64,000 nt of DNA from Jaltomata sinuosa (GCA_003996215.1 QJPP01001546.1:212893-276892), one strand, 5' to 3'; counted from the stretch's first letter, positions 45,519 to 57,560 are shown. A program made the numbers and translations. The notes: generated by a model from the letters alone, not told the origin.

Positions 45519-48429
45519 TATAATGACCCTTCTGGTCATTCCCGTATTTACGCTTTCCTTGTGCCATAGGAGCTGAGTATCAAAATCGTGCGATAGTGAT
45601 TCACAATCATATGACCTTAACCTTCATCTCATATCCAAGGCTTGAGAGCCTAAATTTGAGAATTTTATTAACATCGCGCGTATTTGAAAATAGTTGATTT
45701 AAAAAGTTATATATCTATTGCCTTCTTAAAATATTTTAAAGGTTTATGAAAAATACTTTGGTATGATATATTTGTGCATGCATTTATTTTACAAAAGTCT
45801 CATAAATTATTAATATTTTAACAGAGATAGTAAGCTTAGTTATGTTGAAAATTATTATTATAATATAGTAGATTTTATTTGAAATAGTTTTCTACTAATT
45901 ATGGTATAGTCATAAAATTATATATATATTTACCATGAATATATGGAATACCCGAGTATATATATAACGGGACCAAATACTTTGGGTTGACACCAAAACT
46001 CCACGTGGAGTTATGGAAAGTGCACAAAATGGTGCATAATGCCACTAGGCATTCCACTAACATCCTCAAATATATATCTATCTATCTTATATATTATTAG
46101 ATCTCTTCTCATTTTAGCTACTTTTTTTAAGTCTTTTCCATTTTTGTATTTAGAAAGAAGTCGTTGCAATAACAAATTGTTGCTCTCCACATACGCCCCT
46201 ATATAGTTACAAATTGTTGAAACGTTATAGTGGCAAGAATAATGTTTTATTTGACCCTCGAAAGAAAATCAATTATCTACGTCAAGTTATTCAAACCCGA
46301 GTTCGAGTTTTATTTCATTTTGGAACTTTTTATTTCGGAGAGATTTGAGCTTGTCATCAGACGATAGGTAGGTTACGGTCTAAACTCCCTAGACTTAGCA
46401 TATATTAGATTAAATTTTACTAGATGACATCCTTGGGTTGGAATATTAGGTTGGTACCACAGAACTTGACCGCCTTATTGATGTCCGCCTACTTTTGTTC
46501 CTTCGATGCTTGTAGTACTTTCCGATACATTTTATTTACCCTTGTGGTCCTGTGAGGCCTTGTTGACTCTGGAACATAGAAGGTTGATTATTGGGAATAT
46601 TCGCGAGTCCCGGACATAGAAATATCTTTCTAAGCTGGTTATGCTTGCTGAGTAGCTGTGGGCCTGTGTAGGGACGATAGGTTAATTGTGAGCTGCTGGG
46701 CGGTTATTTATGTTGATCATTCATTTACATGCATATAAAGAGAATTTATCCATATTTTACTATGGTTTTGGCTTTGGGACTACAAGAATTATTTTCTAAA
46801 CCTTGCATGAACCCGGGGGCTCGTTTTCGATAGGAAATGAACTGAAAATGGTTTGATTTAACTTATGAATCTTTTTGGGGGTAAAAGAAGGATAAATAAT
46901 AATTTCTATCACCAGTTTTACTATTACCGCTAGACTCGGCAGTGCTGGGGTATTAGTTGAGTTTCTTACTAAACTGAGATGATTTTAGTCTCGGTCGGAC
47001 CGAGCATCTGAGATGACTTTCTACTGTTTAGATTTGGTTATGCCCGCGCACTCTTAGAGGGGTTTTTGAAATATTTTTCCACTAATTTAGTCTTGGAAAG
47101 GGTCTGGGCATGCATATTCAAGATTAGGTCTCTATCTTGAACCAGAACTTGCTTCCGGATGACATGTCTTGATACTGAGTTTTAGTATGGGGTCGCAGAC
47201 CTCCATGGACCTTGCCATCTTGGCCAGGGGCTTTGGGCTGCGTGTGACGGAGGGAGGGAATATGGTGGAGTAGAGGTATACGGGTAGTGTCCTTCCATGG
47301 AAACTACCTGTCTTGCTGATCGGCACCTGAGGAGGTACATACAGAGTTTCTATCCCACCCTGAGGTTATCATCCATCATATCATCTAGTGTTTGAGGTTC
47401 TACCCTTGTTTGCTATTTGTTGAGTGTAAGCTCTGGTTGTATGAGCGGCCGAAGGGTTTTGTTTTCACTTATTTGCGTTCCTCAGTTGTATGAGCGGCCG
47501 GGGGACTATAGGTAGCCTCTTGTTACTTATTCACGGTGTTATCCCCTGTTACGATTATGCTTATAATATTATATACAGTTAAATTTTTACTTGTTAAATT
47601 TGAGATTGGTATGAGTAGTTGGGTTATGGTTTCCTATTTCCGAGCATGCCTACCTTTATTTTTCTCTTCCTTTCCTTGTACTTGATTATCGATATACCGT
47701 CCATTTCTTAAACTTATTATGTATATACTGTTATTGCAAGGGTTCTAGGTGCGTTGTTTCTTGCTTACACCTGTGCCTGTTGTGTATATATATTCTACTT
47801 GCTAGCCTTGTATGCTATTTTGTTGACTTCCCTCTGGGCTAGTTCTGGTGTACTATTCATTGATTTATGTGACTACTTGCTTCTATTCCATCTGTTACTG
47901 CTATTTTATCTTATATGTGCCCAGTTGGCCTATGATACCTACTGGGTACCAGTTGCTTTGCAATTAGTGCTCATACTACACTCTGCCTCTTCTGGTGCAG
48001 ATCCTAGTGTGGGCTATCGATGCTAGATCATTGTGATTCATGCTCGAAGATCTTTTAGGGACTACTTCAGACTGAGGGTGAGCTCTTGGCGACCAAAGCT
48101 TAGCTTTAGTTTATCTTTTGCTTTATGTACTCTATTACCATTCGAAGACATCTGTATATATTGTTTTGGATCATTTGTACTCCTTATATGTAGTTCGGGC
48201 TTTATACTATGATACTAGGTTTTGGGGTTTGGTTTAGCTTCCATATATGTATATATAAATTCCTTTTGTCCCTTTTTTTACTTATTTCCCCTTTCTTCCA
48301 CATATTTGTACTATTCTCCCACTTAATTGGTTGATAGTAGCCCATTACTAACTGTTCTGAGCTACGAGGATTGATTCACTTACTTGGGGGTTGTAGGTGC
48401 AATCATGACTGAGAAATTGGGTCATGATA
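45519..48429 (+). mobile_element. 5' LTR of chromovirus G4
   Basis: 2.91 kb, starting TATAATGACCC (relatives at 53620 and 62679 start TGTAATGA) and ending GGGTCATGATA. The first 0.83 kb (to about 46350) is unrelated to the array LTRs except for the terminal 30 bases. From GAGCTTGTCATC onward it aligns with them (LTR-a from about 10925). It carries the 16-bp palindrome at 45997. Confidence 0.88.
45997..46012 (+). promoter_or_regulatory. G-box palindrome in G4 LTR
   Basis: AACTCCACGTGGAGTT, a perfect 16-bp palindrome centred on the CACGTG G-box bound by plant bZIP/bHLH factors, preceded by GGTTGACACC, which contains a W-box-like TTGAC. Identical palindromes lie at 54093-54108 and 63155-63170. 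Confidence 0.6.
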
Positions 48430-48641
48430 GCTTTTTATTAGAGCTCTAGTTCCATCAGTGTCATTGGTATAGGAGCCAATGTCTAGTAGAGCCCTGTAGA
48501 TCGGGGCGAAGACGTCCGTACTCAATCTTTGAGAGGCTATATTGACATCTTAGGAAATATGAATCTTTCATTGCTTCTGTATCATGCGTAGTGCCTTTAA
48601 AGTTTCTTGAAATCTCATTATTGTACTTCATTCTTCCGCAG
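48430..48641 (+). other. G4 leader with degenerate primer site
   Basis: The primer site at 48433-48444 reads TTTTATTAGAGC, four mismatches from TGGTATCAGAGC. The rest is collinear with the leader of I1. Confidence 0.75.
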
Positions 48642-50098
48642 ATGGTTCGTATGAGAGCGTCGGCGTCAGGCAGAGATGAGCCTCCGACTCCAGCTAGGGG
48701 TAAAGGATGCTATCGAGCAGCGGCACCTACTAAAGATGCTAGAGTGAAGGTAGATACTGAGCATAGGTATGATCCAAAGTAAGTTCCCGAGGAGTAGCAT
48801 GTGGACCAAGGGGCATCCCAGGTACCACCAGCTCCAGTGCCAGCCTCAGCCCCAACTCAGTCTTCAGTTATTCAGGGTTTACTATTACAACTTTTGGGTA
48901 TGAATGGAGAGCAGCCTTCTGAGGTAGCACAAACATCTGCTCAGGGAACAGAGTTCAAGAGCGCAGCCTGCTACTGCGACTCCCCAAACGGAGGTCATTC
49001 TGGTTCCATCAGTTGCACAACCTCTTGCTCTTTGCCTAGCTATGACAGATTCTGAACAGAAGGCGTTGGGTGAGTTTTTGAGATTAGCACCTCCGAGGTT
49101 TGCTGGCACTTCTGGGCAGGACCCACATGACTTTATTACTACCTTGGAGGATATGTTGCATCATTTGGGTTTGCTGGAGACTCACGGAGTAGGTTATACT
49201 ACCTATCAGCTGGAGGGCCCAGCGAAATTATGATGGATGGCACATGTTGCTTGCAGATCTTCTACATCGCCCCCTTTGACTTGGTCCAAGTTTTATGAGG
49301 CCTTTATGGCCAATTTCCTGCCTTAGAGTGATCGTGAGCATTGCAGGGAGCAGTTTACTCAGCTTATGCAGGATTCTATGACTGTCTTTGAGTATGAGAC
49401 CCCTTTTAATCAGCTAGAACCATTTGGAGCTATGATCATTCCTACCGAGGATGGTAGGACTGACAGATTTGTATGAGGTTTGAGGATAGAAATTATGCAG
49501 CCAATTGAGATATTGGTTGCCGGTTGTCGATCATTTTAGGCTATCGCAGACTATGCCCATAATGTGGAGGACTTACAGTGACATGATCAGGAGGCCAGAG
49601 ATAAGAGGACTCGACATTAGGGTGGCTACAGTGGTTACAGGTATGGTGGTAGAGGTTTAGGCTAGTGGGGCCGGGGTTATCAGCCACAACAGTACCAGGG
49701 TCAGTCCAGCCGATCAGTTCAACCTTCACTTTAGACTTCTGGTAGTATCCAGTTCGATTAGGGTCAGAGCAGCCATTAGGTCTGGACAACTTCTAGGGCA
49801 TCAGGCCGTGGTGGCCATATAAGATCTCATGGTTTATCCCGACCAAGTAGGCCATCAGGGGCTTTTTTTACTTATGGTGTGATTGGTCATTATGCTAGAG
49901 ATTTCCCCCAACAGTTTACAGTTCAGCCGACCAAGACTTTACGAGCAGTTCAGCCTCTGGCTAGAGGGCATGGTAGTCAGAGTAGAGGTAGTGCTCTGCA
50001 TGGTAGAGCAGGTGGTAGGGATGGCGATTAGGCATGTGGAGGTCATCGTCAGTGTATGCGGTCCCTGGGAGACTTGAGGCAGAGTCCTCGGATGCTGT
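48642..50098 (+). pseudogene. gag: Chromovirus gag, G4 (broken)
   Basis: Start ATG at 48642 (MVRMRASASGRDEPP). The gag domain starts at 49042 (MTDSEQKALGEFLRL, GQDPHDFITTLEDMLHHLGL) and, unlike the array copies, keeps the eight codons after WSKF (about 49285-49315). The zinc-knuckle region at about 49867-49908 has lost all three Cys (FFTYGVIGHYARDF: Cys to Phe, Tyr and Phe). Many stops occur, several at CAG-type codons turned to TAG. Confidence 0.82.
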
Positions 50099-51345
50099 GA
50101 TTACATGTACGATTTCTGTGTACCATCAGTCTTCTATGGCTTTATTTGATCCTGGATCCACTTGTTCATATGTATCTGCCAACTTTCTGCCTTGTTTAGG
50201 GTTGGCTAGTGAGCCATTATCTGTTCATATTTCTGTTTTGGCCCAGTAAGAGATTCTTTAGTAGTGGATCAGATTGTGAGATCCTGCGCGATATCTGTTG
50301 GTGATTTGGAGACTTGGGGTGATTTAATGATACTCAATATGTTAGATTTTGATATGATACTGCGCATGGACTGGTTATCCCCTCATCGTGCAGTTTTGAA
50401 TTGTTATGACAAGACCATTACCATAGTCGTGCCCAGTGTATCTCCAATTGTGTGGAAGGGTTCAGTTAGCCATGCACCATTTGGGATCATCTCCTGTCTT
50501 TGAGATAGAAAGTTGATTTCTCGTGCGTGTTTAGCTTATCTAGCATATGTTTGAGATGCTAGTGATGACCCTTCATCTCCTGAGTCTGTTCATATGGTTA
50601 AAGACTTCCAAGATGTGTTTCCTACCAACCTACCAGGCCTTCCACCTGAGAGAGATATTGATTTCGCTATTGAGTTAGAGCCGGTCACCAGGCCCTTTTC
50701 TATTTCTCCTTACCATATGGCTCCTTCTTAGTGGAGAGAGCTTAAGGAGAAGCTCCAAGATCTGTTAGCTAAGGGGTTTATTAGACTGAGTGTGTCACCT
50801 TGGGGTGTTCCTATTCTATTTGTGAAGAAGAAAGATGGGTCGATACAAATGTGTATTGATTATCGGCAACTGAATAGAGTGACAGTGAAGAATAGGTATT
50901 CGATGCCTAGGATTGATGACTTGTTTTATCAGGTTCAGTGTTCAGCCGTGTTTTCAAAGATTGATTTAAGGTCCAACTACCATCAGTTGAGGATTAGGGC
51001 ATAGGACATCCCTAAGACAGCATTCAGGATACATTATGGCCATTCAGTTAAGGATTAGGGCATAGGACATCCCTAAGACAGCATTCAGGACACATTATCT
51101 CCATTATGAGTTCCTGGTGATGTCTTTTGGGTTGACTAATGCCCCCGCAGCCTTTATGAACTTGATGCACAGGGTACTTGGCTCGTATTTGGACTCATTT
51201 GTGATAGTTTTCATAGATGACATCTTGGTACACTCACAGAGTAGAGATGAGCATGAGCAGCACTTAAGGATTATACTCCAGACTTTGAGAGATCATTGTC
51301 TTTATGCCAAGTTCTCAAAGTGCGAGTTTTGGCTTGAGTAAGTTG
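50099..51345 (+). pseudogene. pol: Chromovirus protease and reverse transcriptase, G4 (broken)
   Basis: Protease LFDPGSTCSYVS is at about 50143-50178. The RT reads MSPWGVPILFVKKKDGS and CIDYRQLNRVTVKNRYSMPR (50792-51004), intact where the array copies have a stop. A 61-bp tandem duplication (units starting 50984 and 51045) then shifts the frame. RT resumes at 51117 (FGLTNAPAAF) with the catalytic FIDD at 51210-51221 and ends in KCEFWLE before a TAA at 51339. Confidence 0.85.
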
Positions 51346-53600
51346 CATTCCTAGGGCACGTGGTGTCTAAGGATGGGATCAGGGTTGATCCAGGAAAGAT
51401 TTAAGCAGTTTGTGATTGTCCTAGACCTACTACTGTTACTGAAGTCCGCATCTTTATTGGGTTAGCAGGTTACTACAAATGGTTCATTCAGGAATTTTCT
51501 TCCATAGTAGCACCCTTGACTATGCTGACTAGGAAGGATATCCCATTTCAGTTGTCGGATCAGTGCGAGGATAGCTTTTTGAGGCTTAAGGCCTTATTGA
51601 CTTCAGCTCCAGGTTTGACTTTGTCGGTTGAGGGTCAGAGCTTTTCCGTGTATTATAATGGTTCCTGGGTTAGTATTGGTTGTGTGTTGATGCAGTAGGG
51701 TCGAGTGATAGCATGTGCGTCGAGGTAGCTGAAGGTTCACGAGCGCAACTACCCCACACATGACTTTGAGTTGGCGGTGGTAGTTTTCGTGCTTAAGTAC
51801 TAAAGGAATTACCTATATGGAGTTCCCTTTGAGATCTTCATTAATCACTGTAGTCTTCAGTATATCATGAGTCAGTAAGAGCTGAACTCGAGACAGAGGA
51901 AATGGGTCGAGCTACTGAAGGACTATGACTTCACTATTCTGTATCATCCGAGAAAAGCAAACGTGATGGCGGATGCCTTGAGCCGGAAGGCGATAAGTAT
52001 GGGTAGCCTAGCTTGTCTTTCAGTTTCAAAGCAACCATTGGCCTTGAACATCTAGTCCTTGGCTAACCATTTGGTTGGCTTGATTTGTCGGATACCAGCC
52101 GGGTTCTCGCCAGTGTTGAAGTCCATTTTACTCTAGTTGATCAGATTAAGAGCCGATAGTTCAAGGATCAGAGTTTTTATGACCTTTGCGATCAGGTAGT
52201 TCGGGGTGAGGCCAGTTGGGCTACTTTAGGTTTTGATGGTATTCTGAGGTTTGAGGGCTGACTTTGTGTTCTGAGGGTTGGTGATTTGAATCAGTTGATA
52301 CTCCGTGAGTCACATTGTTCTAGATACTCCATTCATCCTGACGCAACAAAGATGTATAGAGATTTGAGGCAGCTTTACTGGTGGAGTGTTATGAAGCGTG
52401 ACGTAGCGGAGTTTGTATCTCGGTGCTTAAATTGTCAATAGGTGAAGTTCGAGCACATGAGACCTGATGGTTTAATGCAGCGACTTCCCATTCCTGAGTG
52501 GAAGTGGGAAGGTATTACTATAGACTTCGTTGTTTGGTTTGCCTCATACTTCTCGTGGGTTTGATTCCATATGGGTGATCATTGATAGGCTGACTAAGTT
52601 AACACATTTCTTTCCGGTTCAGACTTCTTATGGTGCAGAGAGGTTAGCTCAGATCTACCTTCATGAGATTGTTCGGTTGCACGGGGTCCCAGCTTCTATC
52701 ATTTCAGACCACGACACTCAGTTCACATCTCAGTTTTGGAGGGCTATTCAACGAGATTTGGGTACAGAGGTTCAGCTTAGTACTACTTTCCACCCTCAAA
52801 CAGATGGCCAGTCCGAGAGGACCATTCAGGTCCTAGAGGACATGCTTCAGGCCTTTGTTCTTGACTTTGGGAGTTCGTGGGATCAGTTTGCACCTTTAGT
52901 TGAGTTTGCATATAATAATAGATTTCATTTGAGTATTGGCATGGAGCCTTTCGAGGCTTTTTATGGTTGGCATTGCGGATCGCCGGTTGGTTAGTTTGAT
53001 GGTTTCAAGTCTAGGCCACAAATTATAGATTTGCTTCGAGATTCCTTAGACTGAGTCTGAGTAATTCAGGATAGACTTTGGGTAGCTCAGAGAAGGCAGC
53101 TAAGTGATGCTGATCATAGGCTTCGTGTCTTGGATTTTAGTGTTGGTGACTTGGTGTTTCTCCGTGTATCTCCCATGAAGGGCGTGATGAGATTTGGTAG
53201 GCGGGGCAAGCTTAGCCTCAGGTACATGGGACCTTTTGAGATTCTCCAGAGGGTTGGTAGTGTTGCCTATCAGTTAGCCTTGCCTCTAATGTTTTAAGTA
53301 ATACATCCCCTATTTTATATTTTGATATTGCGCCGGTATGTTACAGACGAGTCTCATGTGTTGCATTGGGATTCGGTTCAGTTGGATGAAAGATTGTCCT
53401 TTGTTGAGGAGCCGATTGTCATACTAGCTAGAGATGTTAGGAGGTTGAGATCTAGGGAGATTTCGGTTGTGAAAGTTTAGTGGAAGCATCATCCGGTCGA
53501 GGAGGATACCTGGGAGACCGAGAGAGATGTGCAGGCTCAGTATCCGCAGCTGTTTGAGCCTTCAGGTACTTCCTTGTCCTTAACTTTCAAGGACGAAAGT
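51346..53600 (+). pseudogene. pol: Chromovirus RNase H, integrase and chromodomain, G4 (broken)
   Basis: The RT tail and RNase H (to about 51990, ADALSRKA intact) are followed by the integrase finger (about 52310-52440; SIHPD and CLNC visible). The core begins with TIDFVV near 52517, so the first Asp is kept here although one extra base follows and shifts the frame. The long open part 52530-52994 carries RLTKLTHFFPV, ISDHDTQFTSQFW (second Asp) and DGQSERTIQ (Glu), all acidic residues present. A chromodomain-like tail (about 53410-53520) contains VEEDTWETE. It ends at TTCAAGGACGAAAG (about 53587). This is the best preserved integrase core of the window. Confidence 0.85.
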
Positions 53601-53619
53601 CCTTTTTAGTAGTGGATGA

Positions 53620-56350
53620 TGTAATGAACCTTCTGGTCATTCCCGCGTTTACGCTTTCTTTATGTCGTAGGAGCTGAGTATCAAAACTGTGCGATAGTGA
53701 TTCACAATCATGTGACCTTAACCTTCGTCTCATATCCAAGGCTTGCGAGCCTAAATTTGAGAATTTTATTAACATCACGCGTATTTTAAAATATTTGATT
53801 AAAAGTTATATTTTTATTGCCTTCCTAAATATTTTAAAGGTTTATGAAAAATACTTAGATATGATATATTTGTATATGTATTTATTTTACAAGAGTCTCA
53901 TAAATTATTAATATTTTAATGGAGATAGTAACCTTAGTTATGTTCAAATTATTATTATAATATGGTAGGTTTTATTTGAAATAATTTTCTATTAATTATG
54001 GTATATTCAAAAAATTATATATATTTTACCACGAATATATGCAATATCCGAGTATATATATAACGGGACAAAATACTTTGGGTTGACACCAAAACTCCAC
54101 GTGGAGTTGTGGAAAGTGTACAAAATGGTGCATAATGCCACTAGGCATTCAACTAACATCCCCAAATATATATATCTATCTTATATATTAGAAGATCTCT
54201 TCTCATTTTAACTACTTTTTTTAAGTCTTTTCCATTTCTGTATTTAGAAAGAAGTCATTGCAGCAACAAATTGTTTCTCTCTACATACGCCCCTATATAG
54301 TTACAAATTGTTGAAACATTATAGTGGCAAGAATAACATTTTATTTGACCCTCGAAAGAAAATCAATTATCTTTATCAAGTTATTCAAGCCCGAGTTTGA
54401 GTTTGATTTCGTTTCAGAGTATTTTTTTTCGTAGAGGTTCGAGCTTGTCATCAGACGACAGGTAGGTTATGGTCTAAACTCCCTAAACTTAGCATATATC
54501 AAATAAAATTGTACTAGCTATCATCCTTGGGTTGGATTATTAGGTTGGTACCACAGACCTTGACCACTTTATTCATGTCCACCTACTTTTGTTCCTCCGA
54601 TGCTTGTAGTACTTGCCGATACATTTTATTTACCCTTGTAGTCCTGTGAGGCCTTGTTGACTCTGAAACATAGAAGGTGGGTTATTGGTAATGTCCGCGA
54701 GTCTCGGACATAGAAATATCCTTCTAGGCTAGTTATGCTTGCTAAGTAGTTGTGGGCCTGTGCAGAGCTGATAGGTTGATTGCGAGCTGTTGGGCGACTA
54801 TTTGTGTTGATCATTCAATTCTATGCATATAAAGATTATTTATCCATGTTTTACTACAGTTTTGGCTTTGGGCCTACTGGAATTGTTTTCTAAACCTTGC
54901 ATGGCCCCTGGGCCCGTTTTTGATAGGAAATGAACTGAAAATGGTTTGATTTAACTTATGAATATTCTTGGTGTAAAAGAATGATAAATAATGATTTCTA
55001 TCACCAGTTTTACTACTAACGGTAGACTCGGCAAAGCTGGGCCACTAGTTGAGTTTCTTACTAAACCGGGATGATTTTAGTCTCGGTCAGACTGAGCATT
55101 TGAGATGACTTTCTACTGTTTAGACCCGATTATGCTCGAGCACCCTTGGAAGGGTTTTTGAGATATTTTCCCACTACTTTCGTCCTGGACAAGGTCTGGG
55201 CATACATATTCAAGAGTGGGTCTCTATCTTGAACCCAAACTTGCTTCTGAATGACATGTCTTGATACTAAGTTTTAGTATGGGGTCTGGGACCTCCATGG
55301 ACCTTGTCGTCTGGTCCTGGGGTTTGGGTTGCATGTGCTGGAGGGAGGGTATACGACGATGAAGAGGGATACGGGTAGTGTCCTTCCGGGGAACCTACCT
55401 GCTGGACCTGATCGGCACCGGAGGAGGTACATACAGAGTTTCTATCCCACCCTGAGGTTATCATGCATCATATCATCCGGTGTTTGAGGTTACACCCTTG
55501 TTTTCTATTTGTTGAGTGTATGATTTGGTCGTATGGGCAGCCGGAGGGTTTTGTTTTCACTTGTTTGCATTCCTCGATTGTATGGGCGGCCGAGGGGGAC
55601 CGTAGGTAGCCTCTTGTTACTTATTCGCGGTGTTATCCCCTGATACGATTATGCTTATAAGATTATATAGGTTAAATTGTTACTTGTTGGATTTGAGATT
55701 AGTATGAGTAGTTGGGTTATTGGTTCCTGCTTCCGAGCATGCGTACCTTTATTTTCTCTTCCTTTCCTTGTACTTGAGGTTACCGGTATACCGTCCATTT
55801 CTTAAACTTATTATGTATATACTGTTATTCTAAGGGTCCCAAGTGCGTTGTTTCTTGCTTACACTTGTCCCTGTTGTGTATATATATATTGTACTTGCTA
55901 GCCTTGTATGTTGTTCTGTTGACTTCCCTCTAGGCTAGTTCCGGTGTACTTTTCATTGATTTTTGTGACTACTTGGTTCTATTCCATTTGTTACTGCTCT
56001 TTTATCTCATATGTTCCCAGTCGACCTATGATACCTACTGGGTACGGTTGCTTTGCAATTGGTGCTCATACTATACTCTGTCTCTTCTGGTGTAGATACT
56101 AGTGTGGGCCATCACCGCTAGATCGTTGTGATTCATGCTCGGAGATCTTTTGGGGACTACTTCAGACTGAGGGTGAGCTCTTGGCGATCGAAGCTTAGCT
56201 TTAGTTTATCTATTTCTTTATGTACTCTATTACCATTCAGAGACATCTGTATATATTATTTTAGATCGTTTGTACTCCTTATATGTAGTTTTGGATCTAT
56301 ACTATGATACCAGGGTTTGTAGTTTGGTTTCCCCTTGCTTCCGCATATTT
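53620..56350 (+). mobile_element. 3' LTR of chromovirus G4 (3' end deleted)
   Basis: Starts TGTAATGAACC after AGTAGTGGATGA. Collinear with 45519-48310, except for an internal deletion near 56325, where GTTTGGTTT joins CCCCTTGCTTCCGCATATT. The last roughly 130 bases are missing and the sequence passes into copia leader at about 56350. Confidence 0.82.
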
Positions 56351-56385
56351 TTATTTTCTGGATTAAACCTGGCTCCTGATAATAA
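56351..56385 (-). other. Copia leader and primer site, copy 1
   Basis: Minus strand TATCAGGAGCCAGG next to the 5' LTR: a tRNA-iMet-type PBS (usual TATCAGAGCCAGG) with one extra G. Only about 35 bases of leader survive on this side of the G4 insertion. Confidence 0.75.
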
Positions 56386-56672
56386 TGATAGATCACAATA
56401 GATTCGAGAAGAGAAAAGACGATAGAGTAGAAAAGAGGCAGTATACGATGAAAAGATTTTGCTTGATTGGATATATTACAAAGCTGCGACTGCAGTTTTT
56501 TTTTTAAGCAGAAAACATAGAAAGTAAAGCTAATATTTAGGAACGACCCCCACAACGATTTTCTCCTAAAAACTAGATAACAAACCACGTTTAAACTACA
56601 ATTCCTAAAGACTAGGACAAACCTAACAGATAGGAACTTTATTTACTAACATGACTTATTAAAAAACTAACA
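56386..56672 (-). mobile_element. 5' LTR of copia copy 1
   Basis: 287 bp, same ends as 41140-41426, followed on the plus strand by AGTTA, the second target-site copy. Confidence 0.92.
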
Positions 56673-56984
56673 AGTTACCTCTTTGAGCTTGTAGCTTGTT
56701 GTTTGGTAGCCGTACTTTTCTTATTGATCATTTTGTTGTATCCCTAGTTTTTTCACCTGCTTCCTTAAGCACTATAGCATGGACTGTGATAAAATTGTTA
56801 AATTTGAAGAAAAGAGATGATTGAGTGAAGAAGGTGACTAATGATAGCTACAAAGTGATGAAAAGGCCCTCTTAGAAAGAATGTGACATGAACAAAAGAG
56901 AGGAAATTTCTTGAAAAAATACGATTGAAGCGTTCTTGATATGATGAGAAATACTAGTGAAAATAATTGAAGAGAGGACTGAAA
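56673..56984 (+). mobile_element. Tat-like 3' UTR copy 3, right part
   Basis: Continues 41139 across the copia insertion. It contains the intact, unoccupied version of the array target site (GTGAAAATAATTGAAGAG at about 56959-56976). About 20 bases later it breaks off into the reading-frame region of another copy, which is the tandem-duplication joint. Confidence 0.8.
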
Positions 56985-57560
56985 TTGGAGGAACAAAATT
57001 TAGTTATGAGTTGTGTGAGGAAGAAAAGATGCTTAGAAGCCGACTTGAGGACCTAAAATTGGAGGAATAACGACGAGACCATGCTCTTGTTGATGTTGTC
57101 ACTGTTGAGAAGAGTACACTAGAGTTATGTGAGGAAGTCGATAAAATTATTTTTAAGGAATCTATTGTGTGTGAATATGAGGATGTAAATAATAATACAA
57201 TTAATGAGTTGGGACACATTGGACCCCATTCCAATAATTTTTCTACATTATATTTAGATAGTGAGTTATAAATCGAGCCATATAAACTTTTAGAAGAGTG
57301 TAAGGAGGAGGAGCAATGTGTCTATACTCTTGAATTTATTGTGCCAAAAGTGGAGAATTACATTCCTCACTTAAGGTTCAAAAAGTACGAAATTCGATAT
57401 CTATTACTTGGGACCTTTATATTTATACCACCGCCTCTTGTGCATAGTAAAAAATAGAAAAGAAATTAGGGATGCAATTCATAAGTTCGAAGTGGAAGAA
57501 AAAATAGTTCACTTGATGGTGTCGTGATGCGACGTCAAATAAGGCGCTTATTGGGAGGCA
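56985..57560 (+). pseudogene. Short Tat-like ORF of unknown function, copy 2
   Basis: Collinear with 39535-40070 (offset about 17.46 kb). It keeps the acidic stretch and the block IPHLR, YLLLGTFIFIPPPL at about 57355-57435, followed by a stop before the QFISSK position. The joint at 56985 carries an extra AATTGGAGGAACAA that also occurs a little further on. Confidence 0.5.

Larger units (their letters stand above)
45519..56350 (+). mobile_element. Chromovirus G4 inserted in the copia leader
   Basis: Plus-strand chromovirus related to, but distinct from, the array family: 5' LTR 45519-48429, interior 48430-53619, 3' LTR 53620 to about 56350. It sits 24 bases upstream (minus strand) of the copia gag ATG, between that and the copia PBS. 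The 3' LTR has lost its end, so no target duplication is visible. The same insertion point (GGTAAAC then TGTAATGACC) is found at 62679 in copia copy 2. Confidence 0.85.
41140..56672 (-). mobile_element. Ty1/copia element, copy 1, split by chromovirus G4
   Basis: Minus-strand copia element: 5' LTR 56386-56672, PBS, short leader, then (after the G4 insertion at 45519 to about 56350) gag, protease, integrase, reverse transcriptase and RNase H, and 3' LTR 41140-41426. Integrase before reverse transcriptase is the defining copia order. The two 287-bp LTRs differ at roughly 20 positions by my count. AGTTA flanks both ends. Lineage within copia is not assigned. Confidence 0.9.
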
